Of a stretch of DNA of 55,251 nucleotides, positions 47,412 through 55,251 are shown piece after piece (the first letter of the stretch is position 1; each line of letters begins with the position of its first letter). A program made the position numbers and the translations under genes. Under the pieces are notes generated by a model. The model made no database searches, was not told the DNA's origin, and worked only from the letters and a program-made list of their open reading frames with translations. The DNA is taken from NCBI GenBank assembly GCA_030621215.1, contig JAUXIC010000003.1, positions 1 through 55,251 on the forward strand, read 5' to 3'. This stretch comes from Caldisericota bacterium. Lineage in GTDB: Bacteria > Caldisericota > Caldisericia > Caldisericales > Caldisericaceae.

Positions 47412-48371
47412 TTATATTTTAATTGCCAGCTTCTTTGACAGCTTCTCAAGCATGTCCCTCGCCATAAAAGCAAGATTATATTCTGGTCTCCATCCCCACT
47501 CTTCTTTAGCAGCACTATCGTCCATCCTGTTGGGCCAGGAATCAGCTATTGCCTGCCTCATCAGGTCAATGTCATATTCCATGATAAAGTCTGGAATATA
47601 TTTTTTAATTTCATTTGCAATATCCTTGGGAGCAAAACTCATTGCCGTCACATTAAAAGCATTTCTATGCACTAATTTTTCAGGATCTGCTTCCATAATA
47701 TCAATCGCCGCTTTTATCGTGTCTGGCATATACATCATATCCATATATGTATCAGGTTTCAGATAACATATATATCTCCTATGCTTAAGAGCTTCATAAA
47801 ATATTTCAACAGAATAATCAGTAGTCCCTCCGCCGGGTAATGTTACATAAGAAATGATACCGGGGAAACGCACTCCCCGGGTATCCACTCCAAATTTTTT
47901 AAAATAATAATCGCAAAGTAATTCTCCCGAAACTTTGGTAATGCCATACATTGTATTTGGACGCTGAATCGTATCCTGTGGCGTGTTATCTTTTGGTGTA
48001 TTAGGACCAAACGCGCCGATAGAGCTGGGAGTAAAAACAGCACATCTATGCTCACACGCAACATCTAAAACATTGCAAAGCCCGTTAATGTTTACATTCC
48101 AGGCAAGTTTTGGCTTGGCTTCTGCCACTGCAGAAAGTATAGCTGCCAAATGATAGATAGTGTCTATTCTGTGCTTTTTCACAACTTCCTCAATCGTATT
48201 AATCGTTGCACAGTCAATAGTTTCAAATGGTCCCGAATTGAACAACTCTTCACTAGGTTTTCTTTTATGCCCTGCTGCAACTACATTTTCATTGCCATAC
48301 TTTTCACGCAGGGCTAAAGTAAGCTCAGAACCAATTTGCCCCGTAGCTCCCGTCACTAAAATCCTTTGCAT
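47412..48371 (-). CDS. NAD-dependent L-threonine dehydrogenase (SDR/epimerase type)
   Basis: ILVTGATGQIGSELTLALREKYG, FTPSSIGAFGPNTPKDNTPQDTIQRPNTMYGITKVSGE, RFPGIISY; pairs with kbl. Confidence 0.88.
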   Translation of the reverse strand: MQRILVTGATGQIGSELTLALREKYGNENVVAAGHKRKPSEELFNSGPFETIDCATINTIEEVVKKHRIDTIYHLAAILSAVAEAKPKLAWNVNINGLCNVLDVACEHRCAVFTPSSIGAFGPNTPKDNTPQDTIQRPNTMYGITKVSGELLCDYYFKKFGVDTRGVRFPGIISYVTLPGGGTTDYSVEIFYEALKHRRYICYLKPDTYMDMMYMPDTIKAAIDIMEADPEKLVHRNAFNVTAMSFAPKDIANEIKKYIPDFIMEYDIDLMRQAIADSWPNRMDDSAAKEEWGWRPEYNLAFMARDMLEKLSKKLAIKI

Positions 48372-48474
48372 AAATGCCGTACCTCCTCTTTTAGTCGTCA
48401 TCAAAATAGGATTTAACTTATTATTCCCTACTACATCGTTTCTCCAAAGATTTTAATCCTTACTAAATATGCCT

Positions 48475-49251
48475 CTATTCCCCTGATGTAGGAGCTTTAC
48501 TGCAAGAACAATGCCTCTCGCCGGGAATATTTATCACTGCTTCACTTAAAACATTGCGTAACATTTTGTTCATTTCTTCCATTTTCCCTACCACTTCCTT
48601 ATGAGAAATCATTTGATCAGAAATACCTGCTGCATAATTTGCTACAGCAGCAATCGTAGCATAGCACATACCTAACTCTCTTGCCAATACTACTTCGGGA
48701 ACGCCAGTCATTCCAACCACATCCCCGCCTAAAATACTGTAAGCACGTATTTCTGCCCGTGTTTCAAACCTTGGGCCTTCTACAGATACATACGTGCCCT
48801 TTGGGGAATAAGGATAATCAAATTTCTCCATTGCTTTTTGGATAGCAGCAGCTAACTCAGGGCAATATGGATCTGTGCAATCTGTATGCACTACCTTCCC
48901 TTGAGAAAAAAAAGTATCTTCTCTCTTTTTTGTAAAATCAAGAAATTGATCAGCAATAACAAACATGCCAGGCGAAATCTCCCTGTTAATTGAACCCACT
49001 GCAGCAGTTGCAATAATTCGCTCAACCCCCAGCTTGTATAAAGAAAAAATATTAGCTCTATAGTTTATCTTATGGGGTGGCACGGTATGTCCCGTACCGT
49101 GACGGGCTTCAAAAAACACATTTCTCCCTTCCAGTTCTCCTTGCATAAGATTCACAGTGCCAAATTCAGTTCTTACAGCTATTGGCTCTGCATTTTGTAA
49201 AAAATCTGGCGTATAAACACCAGTACCACCAATAATACCGATACTTTTCAT
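48475..49251 (-). CDS. mtnP: S-methyl-5'-thioadenosine phosphorylase
   Basis: SIGIIGGTGVYTPDFLQNA, FEARHGTGHTVPPHKINYRANI, EGPRFETRAEIRAYSILGGDVVGMTGVPEVVLARELGMCYA. Confidence 0.93.
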   Translation of the reverse strand: MKSIGIIGGTGVYTPDFLQNAEPIAVRTEFGTVNLMQGELEGRNVFFEARHGTGHTVPPHKINYRANIFSLYKLGVERIIATAAVGSINREISPGMFVIADQFLDFTKKREDTFFSQGKVVHTDCTDPYCPELAAAIQKAMEKFDYPYSPKGTYVSVEGPRFETRAEIRAYSILGGDVVGMTGVPEVVLARELGMCYATIAAVANYAAGISDQMISHKEVVGKMEEMNKMLRNVLSEAVINIPGERHCSCSKAPTSGE

Positions 49252-49294
49252 GTTTACCTCCATACCATTTTAACATTTTTTAAGAATTTTTCTA

Positions 49295-49322
49295 TTGCTT
49301 TTTAAGACTTTGTATCTATAAT
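49295..49322 (+). promoter_or_regulatory. tRNA promoter
   Basis: TTGCTT-N16-TATAAT, 8 nt before tRNA 5' end. Confidence 0.6.
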
Positions 49323-49330
49323 TATCTGAC

Positions 49331-49405
49331 GGGGCAGTAGTTCAGCGGGAGAACGCATCCCTCGCACGGATGAGGTCAGGGGTTCAAATCCCCTCTGCTC
49401 CACCA
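49331..49405 (+). tRNA. tRNA-Ala (anticodon CGC), CCA encoded
   Basis: Full cloverleaf: GGGGCAG/CTGCTCC, GTTC/GAAC, CATCC-CTCGCAC-GGATG, AGGGG-TTCAAAT-CCCCT, ACCA; G3:U70 alanine identity pair. Confidence 0.96.
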
Positions 49406-49842
49406 AATTTTTCCAGAATAAAAGTAACAGGTCCATCATTGACAAGATTTACTTCCATATATGCACCAAAAATGCCTGTCCTGACAATCCTGACCTGCTT
49501 TTTTATTTCTTCCACGAATAATTTATAAAGCGAAATTGCCAAATCATCTCCCGCCGCATTGCTGAAACCGGGTCGATTGCCTTTCTTAATGTGAGAGGCA
49601 AGTGTAAACTGGGAGATAATCATAACCTCGCCGTTTACATCCGTTACAGAAAGATTCATCTTTCCATGCTCGTCAGAAAAAATCCTTAAGTCACAAATTT
49701 TCTTTGCGAGGTACTTTGCTTCTCTTTCCGTGTCTCCTTTTTCCACACCCATTAAAATAAGCAATCCACTTCCAGTTGTTGAAACTATCTCACCATCAAC
49801 GCTAACTGACGCTCTCTTCACTCTCTGAAGAACTATCCTCAT
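49384..49842 (-). CDS. dtd: D-aminoacyl-tRNA deacylase
   Basis: MRIVLQRVKRASVSVDGEIV, SQFTLASHIKKGNRPGFSNAA, GIFGAYMEVNLVNDGPVTFILE. Confidence 0.96.
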   Translation of the reverse strand: MRIVLQRVKRASVSVDGEIVSTTGSGLLILMGVEKGDTEREAKYLAKKICDLRIFSDEHGKMNLSVTDVNGEVMIISQFTLASHIKKGNRPGFSNAAGDDLAISLYKLFVEEIKKQVRIVRTGIFGAYMEVNLVNDGPVTFILEKFGGAEGI

Positions 49843-51865
49843 ATATTCTCCTTTTGCTCCATCTTACCGTTATTACTTCAGGAATAAGTTTAATTTCCCT
49901 TGCAATATCCGTTACAATAGAAGGCTTCTCCGCAATAAAAGAAAAACGCAAATATGATTGGTAATACCCGTGTTTCCTTTTTTCTGTCCTGTTTGATGTA
50001 CGAAAGTTTTCTATATTCACGTTCATTTCACTTGTAACTCTTGATATTCTATAAATAATACCTGGCACATTCCAAACGGTTACTCTGAAATACACCAAAA
50101 ATTTTGCTTTCCCTCTTGCTTCCCAGGCAGCAGACAGTACTTTCCCGCCACTGCTTATAATCTCGTCTAAATTCGGACAATCCTTTCTATGAATCTTTAT
50201 TCCCCTTCCTCTCGTTACATAGCCTACAATTGGATCTTGTGGTTCCGGATTGCAACATCCTGCAACAGATATCTTTATTCCCTTAACACCAGCCACAACA
50301 GGATAATAAACCGTTTCTTCCTTCTGAAAAATGCGCGGTGAAGGCTTGCGTATATAGGGTCTTTTGGCTTCTTTCTTCTCCTGCTGCTCTTCCTTTTTCT
50401 CACTTTTTTCTTCCGGCGTCTCTCTCAGTTTTCTGAGCCAGTACCTGATTTTTGAGCGTGCAGAAGAAGTTCTTACAAATTGTAACCAGTCAAGTTTCGG
50501 TCCGGTTGAAGATCTTGAAGTAAGGATTTCTACGCGGTCTCCAGTCTTTAACTCTGTATGCAAAGGAACAATAGCGCCGTTTATTTTGGCTCCAACGCAA
50601 TAATTTCCGACATCCGTGTGCACTCTGTATGCAAAATCAATAGGAGTGGCGCCCAGTGGGAGATCAATAACATCACCTTTTGGAGTAAAAACAAGCACCT
50701 CTTCGCTAAATAAATCTCCTTTTACCATTTCTACAAATTCTTTTGTGGACCGTACTTCTTTTTGCCAGTCAACAATCTGGCGAAGCCACATTAGTTTACT
50801 CTCATAATTCTTGTCAAGCTGAATGCCTTCTTTATATTTCCAATGTGCTGCTATGCCAATTTCGTCATGCTTGTGCATTTCTTTTGTTCTAATCTGGATT
50901 TCAAGCGGCTCACCAGATTTTGTGATAACAGTTGTATGGAGAGACCGATAGTCATTAGGCTTCGGCATTGCTATATAGTCCTTTACCCTCCCGGGAATTG
51001 GTTTATACGCATTATGCAAAATACCTAATACCTGATAGCACTCAGGAACAGATAATACAATGATTCGCACGGCGACAAGGTCATAAATTTCGTCAAACTC
51101 TTTTTCCTCCCGCACCATTTTTCTGTATATGCTGTAAAGGTTTTTTGGCCGTCCGGAAATCTCTGCCTTTATATTTTGTTCGTCCAGTAAATCCTTGATT
51201 TCCTTCACAATATCACTGACAAATTTTTCCCTCTCGCCTCTTTTGCTGGAAACTTTTTTGGCAAGCTCGTAATATTCATCCTGCTTGAGATATCTAAAAC
51301 TTAAATCTTCTAGCTCCCACTTTATTTTGTAGATACCCAGCCTGTGTGCCAGCGGAACATAAATATCCATCGTATCCAGTGCAATCTGTTTTTGCCTGTC
51401 GGGAGGGAGAAAAAAGAGTGTCCTCATATTATGCAGCCGGTCTGCCAGCTTTATAATGACAACTCTCACATCTGAAGCCATTGAAAGGAGCATCTTACGA
51501 AGATTTTCAAGCTTTGTTTCTTCGGAAGAAAAATGATCCATGTATTCCAATTTTGTAACGCCATCGACAAGAAAGGCAATATTTTCTCCAAACTCTTTTT
51601 TAATTTTGTCCAGAGTAACAGATGTATCTTCAACAACGTCGTGAAGAAGCGCTGCAGCATAACTTTCTGCGTCAAGCCGCATTTCCGCAAGGATAAGTGC
51701 GACATGGAGCGGATGAATAATATATTTATCTCCAGACTCTCTTGCCTGTTCGCCGTGTGCTTTTTTTGCGAATTCATACGCCTTTTTAACCAAAGAAATC
51801 CCCTCTTCGCCAAGATAAGAGGAGATTTCCTTAAGTAATTTTTCGAATAATGTTTGCTCGTTCAA
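49802..51865 (-). CDS. RelA/SpoT family (p)ppGpp synthetase/hydrolase
   Basis: LLHDVVEDT, RLHNMRTL, GRPKNLYSIYRKM, NDYRSLHTTVI, TGS and ACT domains. Confidence 0.97.
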   Translation of the reverse strand: MNEQTLFEKLLKEISSYLGEEGISLVKKAYEFAKKAHGEQARESGDKYIIHPLHVALILAEMRLDAESYAAALLHDVVEDTSVTLDKIKKEFGENIAFLVDGVTKLEYMDHFSSEETKLENLRKMLLSMASDVRVVIIKLADRLHNMRTLFFLPPDRQKQIALDTMDIYVPLAHRLGIYKIKWELEDLSFRYLKQDEYYELAKKVSSKRGEREKFVSDIVKEIKDLLDEQNIKAEISGRPKNLYSIYRKMVREEKEFDEIYDLVAVRIIVLSVPECYQVLGILHNAYKPIPGRVKDYIAMPKPNDYRSLHTTVITKSGEPLEIQIRTKEMHKHDEIGIAAHWKYKEGIQLDKNYESKLMWLRQIVDWQKEVRSTKEFVEMVKGDLFSEEVLVFTPKGDVIDLPLGATPIDFAYRVHTDVGNYCVGAKINGAIVPLHTELKTGDRVEILTSRSSTGPKLDWLQFVRTSSARSKIRYWLRKLRETPEEKSEKKEEQQEKKEAKRPYIRKPSPRIFQKEETVYYPVVAGVKGIKISVAGCCNPEPQDPIVGYVTRGRGIKIHRKDCPNLDEIISSGGKVLSAAWEARGKAKFLVYFRVTVWNVPGIIYRISRVTSEMNVNIENFRTSNRTEKRKHGYYQSYLRFSFIAEKPSIVTDIAREIKLIPEVITVRWSKRRIYEDSSSESEESVS

Positions 51866-51866
51866 T

Positions 51867-52382
51867 TTAATCGAAGTCTATTAATGAAAATATAGGATAT
51901 TTCTTTAACTTCTCTTCTCCTTTAAGATTTTTCAAAATAATAATAAAACCCCAGCCAATAATTTTTCCACCAGATTCTTCGACAAGATCGCTCGCTGCAG
52001 CTGCAGTACCTCCGGTAGCAAGCAAATCATCTACCATCAGTATCCTTTCGCCCTCTTTTATGCCGTCTTTATGCATCTCTAAAATAGACATCCCGTATTC
52101 TAACTGGTATTCCTTTCTTGCCAGTTCAAAAGGAAGCTTGCCTGGTTTTCTTATTGGTACAAAACCTACACCAAGCTTAACGGCAACGGGTGCCCCTATC
52201 ATCAATCCTCTTGCTTCAATGCCTACTACTTTATCAATACCTTTGTCCTTAAAAAAATCTGCAACTTGTTCAATTGCATAGGCAAATGCTTTGCCGTCAG
52301 AAAGTAAAGGTGTAATATCCCGAAATAAAATCCCTTTCTGCGGGAAATCCGGAATGTTCCGTATATACTTTGTTAAATCCAT
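51867..52382 (-). CDS. apt: Adenine phosphoribosyltransferase
   Basis: IRNIPDFPQKGILFRDITPLL, GIEARGLMIGAPVA, RILMVDDLLATGGTAAAA; start MDLTKY after ggaggaggt. Confidence 0.96.
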   Translation of the reverse strand: MDLTKYIRNIPDFPQKGILFRDITPLLSDGKAFAYAIEQVADFFKDKGIDKVVGIEARGLMIGAPVAVKLGVGFVPIRKPGKLPFELARKEYQLEYGMSILEMHKDGIKEGERILMVDDLLATGGTAAAASDLVEESGGKIIGWGFIIILKNLKGEEKLKKYPIFSLIDFD

Positions 52383-52452
52383 TTTTACCTCCTCCCTTGT
52401 CGCTACATTTAAATTATATCCAAAAATGCTCACTCAGCAAAAGATAAAAAAA

Positions 52453-53505
52453 TTATCTTCGTTTTCTCTTAGATTTTTTTCCTCTCTTCTTATTTAAAGC
52501 CTTTCTGCTTAAAGAAACTTTCTGTTCCGTATGGGATTCACCAACAACAGTTTCAACGCGGGGTTCTACAGAGATAACTCTCTTTTCCGCTGGGCTGCTT
52601 GTCTTTTCTTTGCCATGGCGCCATAATACAAGAAGTGGAGAAGCAATGTAAATCGAAGAATAAGTTCCTGAAAGCAGTCCGAACATCAACGTCATCGAAA
52701 AATCTTTCATTGTAGGCCCTGCAAAAATGACCAATGCGAAAGACGCGAAAAACGTTGTAATGGAAGTATTCATAGATCTTACCCAGACCTCAGTGATGCT
52801 TTTGTTGACAAGCGCTGAGAAAGTTTCCTTTCCTCTAAACTTTATATTTTCCCGCACTCTATCCATCACAACGACACTATCCTCTACGGAATATGTCATA
52901 ATGGCAAGCAATGCTCCTATAAATGGAGCATTTAGTTCTATTCTAAAGATTGAAAGCAAGCCAAGAGTAACAAATACATCATGAAGCAAAGCAATAATGG
53001 TTGCAAGAGCGAACTTAAATGTAAACCGCATTGTAATGTAAAAAAGTATAAAGAGGAGAGCGAGAATAAGCGAAATAATCCCACTCCTCTTGAGTTCGCT
53101 GCCAATAATCGATGCAATAGAAGTAATGCCAATTTTGTCCATTTCTACTTTAGCTACATTAGCAGATATTCTATCAATAATTCTATTTTTTACATCAGAA
53201 TCCAACGTTTCTGTCTTAAGTTTAATAAAAATTTTGTTTCCCTGTGCTTCCTGAATAATTGCGTCTTTAATTCCTTCAGAAGCAAGAATTTCACGCACTG
53301 CTTCTATGTCTGGTTTTTCCTCGCACGTAAGAGTAATTACCGTACCTCCCATAAAGTCAATGCCGAAATTCAAGGGGGACCCAATAGTAAACTGGTTAAC
53401 CACCATTGAAGTAATCCCAATTAAAATAATAACAATAGAAATAATCATCCAGAGTTTCGTATGTTTTACAATATTCCAATTTGCTATTTTCTCTCTAAAG
53501 TTCAT
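52453..53505 (-). CDS. secF: Protein translocase subunit SecF
   Basis: NFGIDFMGGTVITL, YSVEDSVVVMDRVREN, RSMNTSITT. Confidence 0.95.
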   Translation of the reverse strand: MNFREKIANWNIVKHTKLWMIISIVIILIGITSMVVNQFTIGSPLNFGIDFMGGTVITLTCEEKPDIEAVREILASEGIKDAIIQEAQGNKIFIKLKTETLDSDVKNRIIDRISANVAKVEMDKIGITSIASIIGSELKRSGIISLILALLFILFYITMRFTFKFALATIIALLHDVFVTLGLLSIFRIELNAPFIGALLAIMTYSVEDSVVVMDRVRENIKFRGKETFSALVNKSITEVWVRSMNTSITTFFASFALVIFAGPTMKDFSMTLMFGLLSGTYSSIYIASPLLVLWRHGKEKTSSPAEKRVISVEPRVETVVGESHTEQKVSLSRKALNKKRGKKSKRKRR

Positions 53506-53516
53506 CTATACACCCC

Positions 53517-54788
53517 CTATATCCCAAACATCCACGGTTTCTTTGCCACCGAATCCGGAATGAGTAGATTAGCAAGAGAATGAGTCACAACAATTCCGCT
53601 TAAAAAACCTACAAGAATACCTACAGAAACGGTCACAGCAAATCCTTTAATCACGCCAGAACCAAAATAAAACAACACTATTGCGCCAACAAGAACCGTC
53701 AGGTTTGAATCAAATACAGTCCTAAACGCTTTGGCAAAACCAGCCGAAATAATGGAGCGCATTGATTTGCCAAGCTTTAACTCCTCTTTCATTCTCTCAA
53801 ATACAATAACATTAATATCTACTGCCATACCAAGTGAAAGAATTGCACCTCCTATAGCAGGCAGTGATAACGTTGCATGCAGCAGGAAAAGCAGAGCCAC
53901 TTCAACCGTCATATAAAACACAAGTGCTATGGTTGCAAGAACGCCGAGAAAACGATAGAAGAAAATCATATAAAGGAAAATGAGAAGTATTGCAATAATT
54001 ATCGCAATCAAAGCCATCTGAACAGACTTCTGTCCAAGAGAAGGGCCCACAACGTCTTCCTGTATAAAATTAAGCTTGACGGGAAGCGCACCACTTCTCA
54101 AAAGTGCCGCATAATTCGCAGCTTCTTCAGCAGAAAAACCTCCTTCAATAATTCCTTCTCCTCCAGTAATGGCACTCCTCACAACCGGATTCATCAGCAA
54201 TTTACTATCAAGATAAATTGCTATTGTTTTGCCCACGTTCTGAGCAGTAATTTCAGCAAATATCTTAGTACCTTCACTGTCCAGTTTAAACTCTATAATA
54301 GGTTCGCCAGGAGATTCTGGATCGCTGCTAAATGCAAGATTTGCATCTTTTATATGATCTCCCGTTAAAACAACGGCACCATCTTCAGTTTTAAATTCAA
54401 GCAGTGCAGTCTGCCCTATAAGTTCTTTGGCACGCTGCGGATCTTTCCACCCTGGAAGTTCCACATCAACTCGCATCCAGTGTGCACCTTTTTCCTGTAC
54501 GACAATGGCCTCGCTTAACCCAAGATTGTTTACCCTTCTCTCCAGGACACCCAATGTACTTTCCATTTTGTCTCGTGTCACTGGTACTTCCGGGGTGCTC
54601 TCTGCTTCTAAAACAAATCTCACGCCACCCTTAAGATCCAGGCCAAATCTTGGCCTCACTGCCTCCTCAAGAGGAGTTAATTCCTCTAGCGGTTTGTTTA
54701 ATGCACGAATTCCAACATAATCAATCCAGAGAGCTGTAAGAAATATAAGTAGAATAACAATAACAGCTACAATTCTCTTTTTCCTCAT
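53517..54788 (-). CDS. secD: Protein translocase subunit SecD
   Basis: RFGLDLKGGVRFVLEAE, GQTALLEFKT, GMAVDINVIVFERMKEE. Confidence 0.96.
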   Translation of the reverse strand: MRKKRIVAVIVILLIFLTALWIDYVGIRALNKPLEELTPLEEAVRPRFGLDLKGGVRFVLEAESTPEVPVTRDKMESTLGVLERRVNNLGLSEAIVVQEKGAHWMRVDVELPGWKDPQRAKELIGQTALLEFKTEDGAVVLTGDHIKDANLAFSSDPESPGEPIIEFKLDSEGTKIFAEITAQNVGKTIAIYLDSKLLMNPVVRSAITGGEGIIEGGFSAEEAANYAALLRSGALPVKLNFIQEDVVGPSLGQKSVQMALIAIIIAILLIFLYMIFFYRFLGVLATIALVFYMTVEVALLFLLHATLSLPAIGGAILSLGMAVDINVIVFERMKEELKLGKSMRSIISAGFAKAFRTVFDSNLTVLVGAIVLFYFGSGVIKGFAVTVSVGILVGFLSGIVVTHSLANLLIPDSVAKKPWMFGI

Positions 54789-54852
54789 CCTAAATCCTCC
54801 TCATCTCATTAAATTCACAAAATTAATATAAAGAAAACTTCTCTTTTGTCAA

Positions 54853-55251
54853 TTAAGAAAGCTTTGTTTTGTTAACCTCTAAACGAAATGCATAATCTAA
54901 AACTGATGCTGCTTTTCTGCACATAACCATTCGCGAAAGAAAAATTTCAAAAAATTCCATTACCTGGCAAATTTTTGTATCAATACTCAAATTAAGAGAG
55001 ATTTCTTTTTTCTCCTGGTCCACAAAAATACTCGATTTTACAACAGCAAAGTTTACGCGGTCATGTATGTCAAAAGTTGCAGGGTTTGAATTTCTTACCC
55101 TGCTTCTGTGGACATCTGCCTTGTCAGCTAGCACGACGGCCGCTGTTATAGGGTTTGTAGCAATACCTGAAGGCTCTTCATGATTTGCAACTGCTCCGCC
55201 TACAGATACAATCTCGTTCATATCGCCACCCATTTCTTCCAGTACCCGCAT
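54853..55251 (-). CDS. HD-superfamily phosphohydrolase-like protein, C-terminal part (runs to the window edge)
   Basis: VANHEEPSGIATNPITAAVVLADKADVHRSRVRNSNPATFDIHDRVNFAV; located upstream of secD. Confidence 0.7.
   Translation of the reverse strand: MRVLEEMGGDMNEIVSVGGAVANHEEPSGIATNPITAAVVLADKADVHRSRVRNSNPATFDIHDRVNFAVVKSSIFVDQEKKEISLNLSIDTKICQVMEFFEIFLSRMVMCRKAASVLDYAFRLEVNKTKLS

Noticed and set aside
46396-47515. Longer start for kbl (MLLKKSGDGDQN...)
   Set aside because: The extension overlaps the upstream dehydrogenase gene out of frame and has no family similarity; MPLDKIREIL with SD ggaggtgg is the better start.
1-55251. CRISPR array, transposon, prophage, toxin-antitoxin or restriction system
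   Set aside because: No regularly spaced repeats, transposase/integrase motifs or defence-type proteins were found in the ORFs or intergenic regions by reading.

Overview
AT-rich bacterial chromosomal window with about 45 real genes, densely packed and often overlapping. It is mostly housekeeping: groEL 3' end, rimP-nusA-infB-rsmI, miaB-miaA, cca, ymdB, rplY/ctc, prs, glmU, kbl/tdh, mtnP, tRNA-Ala(CGC), dtd, relA/spoT, apt, secF-secD. Three metabolic blocks stand out. (1) A translationally coupled operon encodes a YheO-like regulator, aconitase, isocitrate dehydrogenase and both ATP-citrate lyase subunits, i.e. the citrate-cleaving arm of a reductive TCA cycle. (2) A five-gene flavin/Fe-S amino-acid-dehydrogenase-like operon ends in a flavodoxin. 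(3) A nine-gene molybdenum-hydroxylase/PreTA/8-oxoguanine-deaminase-like island carries its own cofactor maturation genes. Local signals of note: an rsmE gene broken exactly by a 7-bp tandem duplication; a dtd gene whose 3' end is antisense to the 3' end of tRNA-Ala; a consensus-promoter-driven structured noncoding region before a methyltransferase gene; a terminator-like hairpin just before rimP; a 16-bp direct repeat in the leader of the rTCA operon; and two probable leaderless genes. I saw no CRISPR array, transposase, phage or obvious defence system. I did not find a clearly novel multi-gene system. Family assignments are from recognised motifs, with no database search.
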